Part shown: positions 1 through 9,944 of the stretch, piece after piece
Layout of the letters: every line of letters begins with the position of its first letter
Position numbering within the stretch: the first letter of the stretch is position 1
NCBI GenBank assembly: GCA_035610365.1
Contig: CM069435.1
Span: 15,861,123 to 15,925,122, forward strand
Source: Aquatica leii
Taxonomy: Eukaryota; Arthropoda; Insecta; Coleoptera; Lampyridae
Reading direction: 5' to 3'
DNA: 64,000 bases
Notes under the pieces: generated by a model
Told to the model about the DNA's origin: nothing
Database searches by the model: none
Seen by the model: the letters and a program-made list of their open reading frames with translations, nothing else
Program-made: the position numbers and the translations under genes

Positions 1-216
1 TAGAGCGCAGGGTGGTCGGGTTGGCGCCCCACTTGGTGTTGGCCAGTTTTCTGAGGATATTGTTCCGAGCGCTGACTTTCCCCTTCGTCTTTTCCACGTG
101 GGCCCTATAAGTCAGGGTCCGGTCGAGGACGACTCCGAGGTACACTGGGTTCTGGTGGTGTTCTATTTCCGTACCATCCCAGGTGATGCGTAACTTCCGG
201 TTTGCTTCCCGATGGC
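1..216 (-). mobile_element. LINE reverse transcriptase fragment, Jockey/CR1-like
   Basis: One open frame on the minus strand crosses the whole stretch and reads like the region just after the palm of a non-LTR reverse transcriptase, with the box YLGVVLDRTLTYRAHV and, further on, NNILRKLANTKWGAN. That combination is typical of insect Jockey/CR1-group elements. Only about 70 residues are present, because the element runs off the window start. On the other side it abuts a Gypsy fragment at about 217. It is unlike the two other LINE types in this window (6680-9900 and 57735-59060). Confidence 0.75.
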
Positions 217-1193
217 TATGACACAGAACACTGTGCCAGAAGCAGTCATTGGAACCCTGATGCTTTGTCCAAAAAATCATGTCCGGGAGACTGCAGTTAT
301 TGTTTGCGAATATTAAATATCTTTAAAAAACTGTTAGGTTGATGAGCGGGATCCTGAATAGTTGAATCGCGATCAAGCAATCGATCTCATAATGAAAGTA
401 CTCCTAAACTGGAAAGCAAACGGTCGACGACCAACTTGGAAAGATGTAAGTGCTTTGGACAGAAACATCAAAGCATACTGGACGCAGTAGAACTATTTGA
501 GAGTAAAAGACAGTCTTCTAAAGCGATTTTTAGAGAGTGTCAAGGGCACGAAAAAGAGACTGCAGTTGGTAGTGACAAAGAGCCAAGTGTCACAGATAAT
601 GCAGCTTCTGCATCTCAAGATGACACTTTGGCGTGAAGAAGGCATTACAAAAAGTTTGGGAAAAATTCTGGGTGAACTGCAACAAAGGTGTGATAGAATG
701 TTGCACTTACGTGCACGGTCTGCGCATCAGAAAATGGTCCAGCAAAAAAAACGCAGAGCACCAATGAAACAGTATAATGTGGGAAGTTCTTTAGAGAGAG
801 TAGCAATTGACATTGCAGGATCTTTCTCAGAATCTGATTACGAAAAAAAATATATCCTGGTAGCGATAGATGATTTTACGTAATAGGCGGATGCTTACGC
901 CTTACCCATTCGAGAAGCAGCTACAGTCGCAGATGTTTTAGTAAAAATTTTTTTTTGCCTGTTTGGATTTTTGTTGGAATTACATTTCGACCAAGGTTGC
1001 AACTTTAAGTCCGCGCTGTTTCAAGAAGTTTGCCGACTGTTGGTAATTAAAAAAACTACAACGACGTTGAACGGATAAATCGACCAATGAGAAAATATAA
1101 TAGCAAAGGCTCTCACGGCCGGAATCTATACTAAGATAAGAATGTCTTCCGGGTTTAGACCGTGTCATTGTAGTTGTAACCAAAGTTGCCAAC

Positions 1194-1225
1194 GTTTCGC
1201 CCACTTTCGTAAGGGACTTCATCAG
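1194..1225 (-). ncRNA. Hammerhead-like ribozyme core in left PLE terminal repeat
   Basis: On the minus strand CTGATGA (1225-1219) is followed by a short hairpin segment, then GAAAC (1198-1194), then GTTGGCAAC, which can fold as GTT/AAC. This order matches the conserved core of hammerhead ribozymes. Such ribozymes are known from Penelope-like elements, where they lie in the pseudo-LTRs. The same arrangement is found in inverted orientation at 4479-4510. Activity is not shown. Confidence 0.5.
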
Positions 1226-1389
1226 GACGTGAGAGAAATCGAAAAACTCAAACAAACAACCGAAATCTAACTAAAAACTTCTCAAAAGTTAGGTAATCAA
1301 CTTGTGAACCAAGCCAGATTCTAAACTTTGAAAAGGTAAGAAAGAAAACGATAAATTTGAAAAAGCAAACAAAAATCTAACAAAGAATA

Positions 1390-1700
1390 ATGACGAAACG
1401 ACCGGTCTCACCAATGTAGACTAAACCACATGAACAAGAAATTTGGTATACACCTTGAGATGAAAGTGTAGGAAATTTGTCCTTGGGAGAAGGAAGAATC
1501 TGAAAGATTTTGCCTGTCGAGTTGAAAATGGGTTTGATACCATTTTTTACGAAGAAGTTTTCCTATTTGATCTGTAACCTTGTGAATGTAGGGTAAAAAA
1601 GCCAATTTCGGATTGGATTCTGGAGAAGAAGTGTCCTTAAGTAATCGAGTACGTGAATGTAGACGACGTTTAATAACTCTATGAATATCTCGCTTTATAT
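1390..1700 (-). pseudogene. PLE linker and GIY-YIG endonuclease, partial
   Basis: The minus strand reads the box PYIHKVTDQIGKLLRK followed by GVYQISCSCGLVYIGETGR (1399-1454). The second box is the classic start of the GIY-YIG nuclease of Penelope-like elements, with the CxC pair and the YIGETGR end. In an active element this nuclease would cut the target for retroposition. The domain is cut short after TGR, where sequence of the element's terminal repeat follows. The upstream protein continues beyond the pogo insertion at 3858-4060, where the box SVIESLDHRAFSIC marks the end of the reverse transcriptase. Confidence 0.8.
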
Positions 1701-1701
1701 A

Positions 1702-3857
1702 GGGGAATTGTGCCTAAGGTGGCATACCGCCCGAGATGGCATAGTGCATATTTCTCTAACAAATATTTATATTTCGCGCTTAAAACGCGGTGTACCTTTA
1801 CAGCAGTTGACAGCGAATAAGCGGTTGCGTCGTTCTACGTTTCAGTGTCGTATTTTACCACCGACAGATTTTTTGTGAATAAACAGGTGATTAAGTTTTT
1901 GTTAGTAGTTTATATTAGATGTATTTGTAAATTTATTACTGTAAATGTGTCCTGTATAACAAATTAAAACGTTTCATGGATTCCTAACCTATAAGTTTTT
2001 ATGGCGCCAAAATCTTTATTTATATGGTACAGCAAACAATAAAATTATTTGTGTATGGTATAGTATTTGCGCGAGTTGGCATACAATGTGTCAGCTTTAG
2101 ACGGCATAGCAATAAAGATAGTAGGACACTGCCATCGAAAAAGTAACCGGCACGGCTGGAGGGAGGAGGATATGAAGGCAGCCATAAAGGCTATTGAAGA
2201 TAAACAAATGGGTTGGCTGCGCGCTTCAAAAACTTTTAACGTTCCTTTTGGGACACTAAAAAGACGAGCTAATAATGTTAGTGGTAACCGATTTGCCACT
2301 GGTTTTACGAAAGATTATATGGGGGGCAAGAAAACCACTTTTTCAATCGTACAGGAATAAGAGTTAACGGAGCACATTAAAAGTTTAGAAAATAGATTTT
2401 TTGGAATAACAACAATTGAGCTTCGTAAGCTAGCCTACCAGTGGGCTAAAAAAAATAAAATATTCTACACATTCAACAAAGAATAGGAAGAAGCTGGTTG
2501 GGATTGGTTAAAAGGTTTTCTAACCCGGAATCCCACATTGTCCGTTAGAACCCCTGGGCTAACACGAGCGGTAAGGGCTCGTGCTTTTAATAAGCCGCAA
2601 ATTAAGAAGTACTTTAAGTTGCTCGCTCAAGCTATGGAAGATGTAAAGTTTGACTGTACAAAAATATTTAACATAGATGAAAGTGGCCTTTCTACTGTAC
2701 CTTCCAAAAGTTCTAAGGTTATAGCTTGTAAAGGTAAAAAACAAGCCGGTGTTTTTTCAAGCGCCAAGCGTGGGGTAGTTTGCAGTTTCAGTGCTGCAGG
2801 AGTCTATGTGTTACCAGCATTCATTTACCCTAGAAAAAATATGAAAAAAGAACTCATATACAACGCTCCCGCTGGTGCAGTTGCATTTACTCAGGAAAAT
2901 GGCTGGATGGACAAGAACATATTCGTCAAATGGTTACAGCATTTTGTGGAGCATGTTAAACCAACAAAACAAGATAAGGTCCTGTCGATGCCGGATGTTC
3001 ACATAAACCATAAAAGCCTTGAGGCTCAAGAGTTTCCTAATTTCATGGAATTGTTCTTTTTGTTTTCCGAGCCATTGTACTCATCGAGTACAGCCTCTCA
3101 ATGTAGCGTTTTTTGGACCGCTTACAAGCTATTACAATCAAGAATTAAATTTATGGCTTAAAACCCACCCAGGAAGAAACGTAACGCACTACCAGGTGGC
3201 TGAACTTTTCAAAAATGCGTACCAGAAGGTAGCAACACTTTCCAATGGTGCAAAGGGTTTTTCCACGACAGGACTATATCCCTTCAACCCTGACATTTTC
3301 CCAGACTGGATGTTTGCTCCAGCTGAAGCAACAGATCTAGAACAAACAGATCTGAAAGTAATTCTGGTGATAGGAACCTGAGGCTTTACTGACTGATTCT
3401 ACACAACATGATATCCTTTTGGAAAATACTGAGACTTCGACATCTTTTCAAAAGCCTTCATCTTCTAGCTGTTATGTTGCCATAACAGATATATCTCCAC
3501 TTCCAAAAGCCACATCTTAAGATCGTAAAAAGCGTTCTAGAGATACAAGAAAAACTGGGATATTTAACAGCACTCCCAAAATAGAAGCCTTAAAAGAAAT
3601 AGTGGTACAGAAAGAAGTGGCACAACGAAAAAAGTTTGCTCGCAAGAAAAAGAAAGTTTTAAACCTAGATGAAAACGAAGAAATTCATCAAGATGAGGGG
3701 GAATTTGCTGAAGAAACTGATGATGATGAAAATTTATTGCAACGAGCTTTTTTCGCATTTAAAGCGTAACGAATGGTGGTTGAAATGTCAGTCTTGTCTA
3801 AAATGGGCGCACTGTGAATGTGCCGGACTTCCAAGAAATGCAAAAACACAATTCCCC
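1702..3857 (+). mobile_element. pogo-like (Tc1/mariner superfamily) DNA transposon, dead
   Basis: The element is 2156 bp long, with terminal inverted repeats GGGGAATTGTG (1702-1712) and CACAATTCCCC (3847-3857), each flanked by TA, the standard target duplication of the superfamily. It contains a degenerate transposase with a psq-type helix-turn-helix, a DDE domain and a PHD-like C-terminal cysteine cluster. It inserted into the coding part of the Penelope-like element, whose protein reads on smoothly on both sides. Confidence 0.9.
2115..3850 (+). pseudogene. pogo-like transposase with C-terminal PHD-like finger
   Basis: The N-terminus (about 2130-2290) reads as a Pipsqueak-type helix-turn-helix with RASKTFNVPFGTLKRR. 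The DDE domain starts around 2650 with FNIDESGL (first Asp) and continues through AKRGVVCSFSAAGVYVLPAF. The second catalytic Asp lies in PDVHINHKS. The third box reads VQPLNVAFFGPLTSYY, with Asn where Asp is expected. The tail contains WWLKCQSCLKWAHCECAGLP, a PHD-like cysteine cluster seen in some insect pogo proteins. There is no good start codon near the helix-turn-helix, stop codons interrupt the frame before 2540, and the frame changes near 3030-3060 and again in the tail, so this is a dead copy. Confidence 0.85.
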
Positions 3858-4060
3858 TAACCATTGTTTACTAAAGTTCTAGTAAGATGACAAAGTTTCG
3901 AGTCTAGATTCTCAGGTTGGCAAATAGAAAAAGCACGATGATCCAAAGATTCAATAACAGAACGGTTCTGTGCAGGATGATGGGACGAAGCATGAAGGTA
4001 CCTTGCCAAATCTCCATTCTTTTTTAACAGGAAATTTCGAGAGAGCATAAAAATCATCAA
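3858..4060 (-). pseudogene. PLE reverse transcriptase C-terminal piece
   Basis: A minus-strand frame reads RYLHASSHHPAQNRSVIESL and DSKLCHLTRTLVNNG. This is the segment of Penelope-type reverse transcriptases that follows the palm and precedes the linker to the GIY-YIG domain. It ends exactly at the TA dinucleotide where the pogo-like transposon inserted, and the downstream part resumes at 1700. Nothing of the catalytic palm is present upstream, so the element is 5' truncated. Confidence 0.75.
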
Positions 4061-4240
4061 ACACCCCTATAACTTCAATCGTGATCATGGTTTCGAGTTA
4101 TCCTCTCTTAGCTTCCCTGTCATTAGTCCTTTATCGGAAACACGCCCCCTTTCAACCGTAACCCAATCAAAGTCGAGCTTAACCAGCCGTGACGATATGT
4201 CTTCTTTATATACGGAGACTATTTCTTTTTAAGTCACTTC

Positions 4241-4440
4241 TATGCAGTTTAAAATCTGGCTTGGTTCACAAGTTGATTACCTAACTCTGTAGCGGTTCTT
4301 TGTTAGATTATCGTTTGCTTTTTCAAGTTAATCGTTTGCTTTTTCAAGTTTCTCGTTTTCTTTCTTGCCTTTATAGAGTTTAGAATCTGGCTTGGTTCAC
4401 AAGTTGATTACCTAACTTTTGAATAGTTTTTAGTTAGATT
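4241..4440 (+). repeat. Tandem subrepeats in PLE terminal region
   Basis: A block containing ATCTGGCTTGGTTCACAAG and TTGATTACCTAACT occurs twice about 130 bp apart (near 4250 and 4383). A shorter unit, TCGTTTGCTTTTTCAAGTT, is also doubled between them. The same sequence occurs once, inverted, at about 1285-1320 in the other end of the element. Confidence 0.7.
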
Positions 4441-4478
4441 TCGGTTGCTTGTTTGAGTTCTTCGATTTCTCTCACGCC

Positions 4479-4510
4479 CTGATGAAGCCTCTTTCAAAAG
4501 TGGGCGAAAC
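4479..4510 (+). ncRNA. Hammerhead-like ribozyme core in right PLE terminal repeat
   Basis: CTGATGA is followed by a segment able to pair as GCC/GGC plus CTTT/AAAG (stem II), then GAAAC, then the small hairpin GTTGGCAAC and a TTT that could hold the cleavage site. Conservation of both core boxes and of pairing potential in the two divergent end copies favours a real motif over chance. Confidence 0.5.
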
Positions 4511-5110
4511 GTTGGCAACTTTGATTACAACAATGCCACGGTTCAAACCCGGAAGACGTTCTTATCTTAACTTAGTTGTTTATTTGCACAATATCAACGG
4601 GCTTCGATTACCGCACAGTGTAACAATTTGTAAAATTAATTTATTTGGAAATTACACGATTAGTACTAAATTTTATAAACGTAACTAAGCAAATGACTTC
4701 TGTTTATCTAAACCGGCAATGACACGGTCCAAACCCGGATGACGTGCTTATTTTAGTAATGAGAAAATACTTAGTCAAAGTAGTGTCCGAACACCAAAAA
4801 GATTGGGGTCAGTACCTTTTCTTAATGGACTACTGATCATCCATTGACTGCTACTTTTACACTCAAGGAATTTGCCGAAATAGAGAGAGCTGCCGCTATC
4901 GTCGCGCCCAGTTTCTTGTTCTGAAACGGAACCCCTTAAGAAGGGGACCATGAAACGTATAGAAGCTTTGAGATCATTCAAGATGATTTGAGGTAATTAC
5001 CGGAATGTTCAGGAAGGAAATAAAGTGAAATATAAAAGTGTCTGGTACCAGCCAGAAGAGCAACCGATTCTAGTCGGAAGTGTCAACACTGTCGATCTAC
5101 ACACCGTTAG

Positions 5111-6120
5111 ATTTTATTAGTGTTAATTTAATTAAAAATCAAGTTTAGGAAAAATTAGTTCCAAATCGTGCAAAAAAATAGTTTTAAAACTCGTTACATT
5201 GAGTAGTAACTATACAATGTTACCTGTTTAACGTTGTTGGAATTAATATTACTTTCTTGAATTTTAATTTTTCTTTTAGTTTAAATTTTCCAATTTATAA
5301 CAAGAACTGAATTCTTGTCATTTTCGACACACAAAATTATTCTATTTGGTTTATGTAAATCAACACTTTTGTTTAAATTTAACAATTTCTTTGTTACGTC
5401 GCAAAGTTTTATCTGGGACATTGCCTTTTTTTTCGACCTAAAGTTTTTGAAATATCCGAGGTAAACTAATTTTAAACTAATATATTTTTTTAGGTTTTGT
5501 ATAACGTGAGTAGAATCGTTACCAGAGTTGTTGTACAAAATGCTAATTTTTACCTAAGTCCAAAATAATTTGTGTAAGTTTAGTTTCGCAATGTATCGCA
5601 AGCATTTTGTTTATGTTAACTTACTTAAGACTACAATTTTAAGTTAAAGCTACTTAAATAAACGGTAAAGAAAGAAGATCCAATGATTTATTTAGACTTC
5701 AAAATTAAAGACTATAAAAAAATTTAATTGTGGAAAACTTTTATAGAATCCCATAAAATGCGTTTTATAACACAAAAACTTTATGAAATAAAACAAAATT
5801 GAATAAATAGTGTTATTTCTCCTGACATAAATAATTACCATAAATTACTGTACCCTAAATAAATATTTATCGACTTTCTTATTTATAGTATTCAAAACAA
5901 CATTAATTTCGATATGAAGTATACTAAATAGCGACAAAAACTGATTTGTGATTTTTTTCAATTAAAATTTTTTTTTCATTAACATTCAGCTATTGAAACC
6001 AGTTTTTCAACTTACTGATCACAATTTTATTAAACAAAATTCAAATCAAAAGCGTCTGCAATTTTTTTTTACGTCAATTGTTTTTTTATTTTAATGTTTT
6101 TGAAACAAACTGAAATGCAT
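5111..6120. other. AT-rich spacer
   Basis: About 1 kb of AT-rich sequence between the end of Gypsy copy 1 and the solo LTR. No coding frame, RNA gene or clear repeat is seen. Short open frames here have no recognisable motif. Confidence 0.6.
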
Positions 6121-6525
6121 TGTAACGTTTATTATTACTAATTATTTATACTAAAAATACTTACACATTTGCAACTAACCGAAACTAATTAAATCTAAAG
6201 ATATTTAATAAAAACACACTAATTTATATCGCACTATCACTTAAACACTGACGCTTGTTTACATTAAAGTCACGCACTATTTTAATTCGTCGTATTTATC
6301 TCGACACGCGTTAATCATTAACTTATTTAAACTTGAATAATCTTCTTAACACTGCCGACTTCGAATTACTAATTACTAATAACTGTCCTATGATTTGTTT
6401 GTGCCGCATTTATACATTTTGTCCAAACGTTCGAGAATTTTCTATTTCTTTCGGTGAACGTTTTGGTAATGCACCAAAACCTCGCGAAAGTTATCGGGCT
6501 TGAGAATAATTTTTCGAATGTTTCA
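6121..6525 (-). mobile_element. Solo LTR of Gypsy family A
   Basis: Read on the minus strand, this 405 bp stretch starts TGAAACATTCGAAAAATT and ends AACGTTACA. It aligns along its whole length with the LTRs at 30901 and 36033, including AGAAGATTATTCAAGT and GATTAACGCGTG. The ends show the TG...CA signature. Flanks are GCAT and GTAT, an imperfect 4 bp target duplication. No internal element sequence adjoins it, so it is a solo LTR left by recombination between the two LTRs of a former insertion. Confidence 0.85.
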
Positions 6526-7054
6526 GTATTGTCATTGAATTTCTTTAGACACGAAATTGCAGCTGCTTCAAATATTGTGACCAAAATACGTGATTTTCAA
6601 AAAGTTTTAATTTTGAGATATATAAAAGTCTATTAGGGTTATTACTTATTCAAATTACTTTCATATTATACAAGGTGTTGCAAAAACCGTAAAAGTATCA
6701 AAGTTGGGTTTCTTTAAATTAATAAATAATTAATAGCCTTTATTTGTCATAAAAAGAAATTTTTAATAAAGAATTCGTATTGTTTTTATACTAAATTATT
6801 ATACTACATAAAAAATATAATCTTAAACTCTCCGCCGCTAATTCTCTATATACAAATACATCACTACTACTACACTACTTGTAATCTTCTTATCATTTTT
6901 AATACCTTTTTCGTCCATTCCACTCATTCTCCTTTTTCTCCCATAATCTCCAACTTTCTTCTTTCCTCTTCTCTTAATTCTATGCATTCCTTTAACATGT
7001 GCTCTATCTTTATCTTCCTTCCAATACTTATTCCTTTGCTCTTCATTCTTGCAT

Positions 7055-7594
7055 CTAAACCTTACTACTATTCTTTTTAATCTCAAACTTTTTTCGCCTT
7101 TTATGTACCGTGGAATATTGTATCACTATATTTGTATATCTCGCATTGTATTTCCCCTCTCTTATTTTTGCTCTTGTTTCTTGTCTCTGTATATCCTTAT
7201 CTCTTCTTATTATTTGATGTTTTATTTCTCTTCTTGTCTCCTTTGTTTTCTCTACGCCTTCTGTCGCATATCCAACTCTTTCATAATATATTTCTCTTTC
7301 TTCTTGTCCATAGTTCATTTTTTTATTCTTCACTTCTCTCCAGCACATTTGAAGCAATTTACTTTCTTCTCTTTCTTTCATTTGTTCTTCGTAACACATT
7401 GCTTTCTTCCCCGCCTGTACTCTCGTCTTTTCTAACTTCATTTCCTCCTCTACTATGTACCCTGGCGTCACCCTTTCTAATCCTAACGTCCATTTCCAGT
7501 ATATTTCTTGTACTTTCTCAAATTCCTCCCATTTTTTCCACCCACATATTTCCGCCCGGTACATCATCACACTCTTTATTAATTTGTTAAACAA
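7055..7594 (-). pseudogene. LINE C-terminal region
   Basis: A 179-residue minus-strand frame reads SVMMYRAEICGWKKWEEFEK and YWKWTLGLERVTPGYIVEEE. This is typical of the region after the RT thumb in this LINE type. It is very rich in Lys, Glu and Arg and has no RNase H motif. Confidence 0.7.
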
Positions 7595-7749
7595 CCATCT
7601 TTTTGTTTCTATTTAAATCTATAAAAATAAGTCACTTCATTTACATTTTCTATTACCTCGTCTACCCACTTCCACTCAACTCTTTTTTACCATCCCTCCC
7701 TTTTTGAAACACTACTATCTTTGTTTTTTCCATATTTACACTTAAACGT

Positions 7750-8501
7750 TTTTTTTCCAAATACTTTTTTAATGTCTTTATCATATTTCTATTTCTTTCT
7801 TTGCTGTAATCACTATGTCATCTGCACACGTTAAAACCCACACTTTTAATCCTCACATTACTATTCTTCCACTGTGTTGCCCCATCAACCCTTTTTCTAA
7901 ATGTCCTAAATATACAGCAAATAAACTAGCACTAAGTGGGCACCCCTGCCTTAACCCTTTATTTGTCAAAAATGCTGCACTAAACTTTCCATCTATTCTT
8001 ACTTTGCACTTTGTCTCAGTATAAATTTTCTCTATATTCCTAAGTCTAGTTCTTCCTCTATCTGTTTCGTTCTTAATATATTTCTTAATTTACTTCTATT
8101 TACATTATCAAATGCTGCTTTAAAATAACGCAAAGTTTTCCTCTCTTCACTTCTTATGCTTTGTTTACTATCTGTTTCAATGTGTATACGTTATCTAATG
8201 CCTTTCTCCTTCTTCTAAATCTTGTCTGCCAGTCTGGTAAGATCTTTTTTTCCTCCATTTGTCTTTTCAGTCTTTTTTGCAAAATTTTCATATAAATCTT
8301 ATATCTCACATTTGCCACAATTATACGTCTATAGTTTTTTACCTCTATTCTGTCTTCTCCTTTGTAAACTGGGCATATTATTGCTTCTTTCCAATCTTCC
8401 GTAAACCCTTCTCCTGACCATATCTTATGTAAAATTTTCCTTATTCTTTCTTTTGTTCTCTCTCTTGTATACTTCCATTCTTCTCCTTGCGTCCCAACCA
8501 T
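7750..8501 (-). pseudogene. LINE reverse transcriptase domain, broken
   Basis: The N-terminal part (8501-8154) reads WKEAIICPVYKGEDRIEVKN followed by ILPDWQTRFRRRRKALDNVY, matching RT boxes 1 and 2 of LINEs. Further along, the catalytic box appears as VLTCADDIVIT (about 7810-7840), with Cys in place of the usual Tyr or Phe before ADD. Frame changes separate these pieces. Confidence 0.8.
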
Positions 8502-9040
8502 CTCTTCTGCGTTTTTTTTTAATTTTTTTTAATGCTTCTTCTATTTCTTCTTTTTGTATAGCCATACTGCTCCTTCTTCTTGTTATCTTTTCTATTTCAA
8601 ATTTACCATTCCTCTTTTCTTCCACCTCTAAGACCTATACGCAATGTTCTCTTCATTTTTTATATCAATTTGTATCCGCCCTTTTTTACCAATTTTTTGT
8701 TCCTTATTCAAAAAGCTTCATATGTCTCCTTCATTTTCTAACATTTTTATTTGTTCCGCTAACTCTTTTCTATATTCCTCTTTTCTCTTACAACACTCTT
8801 TTCTATATTGTGATCTTAATCTGGCTTCCCTGCATTCCTTATTTCGCCACCTCTTTTCTTTATACTCCTTTATGCTTTTCTCTTGTATCTTTTCCTTTTT
8901 AATTGTTTATCCATTTTATTGAACAGTTTTTTTACTCCTTCCTCTACTCCTTCGTCTATCTATTCTTCCTTCTCAATTTTTTTCCTATAAACTTCAACAT
9001 TTTCTTTCTGTCCATACCTTTTCTCCCCCCAAACTGAGTC

Positions 9041-9464
9041 TCAATTTTTTCTTTCTCTCTTCCAACCATTTAACCTTTCTTCTAATAGCTGATGGTCAGA
9101 ATCAACTTGTTTCCCTATTTTAAAACTTTCTATTTTCTTCAAAACCTCTCTAGTAACTAATATATAATTTATTATAGATTCTCCCTTCTCACCTACATAT
9201 GTATATTTTCCTTTGTCCTCTTCTTCCATATTTCCGTTGAGTATAGTCCACCTCTTTCCCCTTACATAACTCTAATAGCTTTCTATCTACTTTGTTTAAT
9301 GTCTTATCCATCATTTTCTCTCCATTCAGTATCATACCCCCACCTTTTCTAATTCTCGCGCTAAGATTACCACATATTATTAATTTTCCTCTCTCTTCTT
9401 CAATCAGTAGCTGTTTCCAGTTCTTGATTGTTTGTTTCATTTTTTGACGGTACAATGTTATCAC
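9041..9464 (-). pseudogene. LINE AP endonuclease domain, broken
   Basis: The minus strand reads LIICGNLSARIRKGG, where the usual box is GDFNARIG. Further on it reads KYTYVGEKGESIINYILVT and KQVDSDHQLLE. The last box corresponds to the SDH motif of the exonuclease-endonuclease-phosphatase fold used by LINEs to nick the target. The D of GDFN is replaced by N here and the frame shifts between the two parts. Confidence 0.75.
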
Positions 9465-9944
9465 TGTATATTTACCGTCATCTTCTCTTAATATTCAATA
9501 TACTACTATTCCTTGCTCTTGCTTTTTATTCTCTTCTTCTTCTACCACCCCTTCTTCTTTTACCCCCGATATTATACCCCTTTGCACTCTTTCTTTTTTT
9601 TTGTCGCTAACTGTACATTCCATCTATACCCCTCTGGTAAAGTTACTTTCTACTTTTCTTTCCAAGTTTTCTTCGCTCTTCTCTTTCTTTTCTTAACTAT
9701 TTCGTGATCTTTTCCAGATTCATTACTAATTTATTGTTCTCTCCCTTCAGCTGCTTTAATTCTCTAATCATCTCCCTACACATTACTTTCCTCCTTTCTC
9801 TGGTTTCTTTTTGTTCTCTTACTTTTTGCAAAAACTTCTTGCACAATTTCTTGTCTTTTGTTTTTTCTTTCTGATCCTGTCGATTCGGATTCTGACATCA
9901 ATCTTTCTAATTATATTAAATTTATTTAAATAAAATTTTTATGT

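Larger units (their letters stand above)
1098..4757 (-). mobile_element. Penelope-like element (PLE), 5' truncated, with inverted terminal pieces
   Basis: A 3.66 kb insertion sits in Gypsy copy 1 between two copies of AATGAGAAAATA. Its minus-strand coding remains are the last part of a Penelope reverse transcriptase (3858-4060) and a linker plus GIY-YIG endonuclease (about 1390-1700). Both ends carry the same terminal sequence in inverted orientation (1098-1380 and about 4240-4757), each with the core CTGATGA then GAAAC of a hammerhead-like motif. Inverted partial copies at the ends (pseudo-LTRs) are a known habit of Penelope elements. A pogo-like transposon (1702-3857) splits the coding part. 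Most of the reverse transcriptase is missing. Confidence 0.85.
217..5110 (+). mobile_element. Ty3/Gypsy family A, copy 1 (broken fossil, split by an insertion)
   Basis: Two pieces, 217-1097 and 4758 to about 5110, match successive parts of the longer family A copy at 30901-36473. The left piece covers the end of RNase H and much of integrase, including the box MKQYNVGSSLERVAID. The right piece continues integrase, then holds the CCCH zinc-finger part and the beginning of the 3' LTR. The pieces are separated by a Penelope-like element whose 12 bp target duplication lies at the break. The copy is old and has many breaks; gag, protease and most of reverse transcriptase are absent. Confidence 0.85.
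6680..9898 (-). mobile_element. Broken non-LTR retrotransposon (LINE) with AP endonuclease and RT
   Basis: Minus-strand remnants follow in the right order: a charged N-terminal start MSESESTGSERKNKRQ (from 9898), endonuclease pieces (about 9460-9040), reverse transcriptase pieces (about 8500-7750) and a charged C-terminal region (7594-6840). The plus strand is extremely pyrimidine-rich, because the coding strand is rich in Lys, Glu and Arg codons; this explains the many long Phe/Leu/Ser frames on +, which are shadows. Frames change often, so this is a dead copy. The clade cannot be named safely; the I/Jockey group is likely. Confidence 0.8.

Noticed and set aside
7049-9707. Many long plus-strand frames rich in Phe, Leu and Ser, looking like membrane proteins
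   Set aside because: They are the reverse of a Lys/Glu-rich LINE on the minus strand and have no family motif; their composition follows from the pyrimidine-rich strand.
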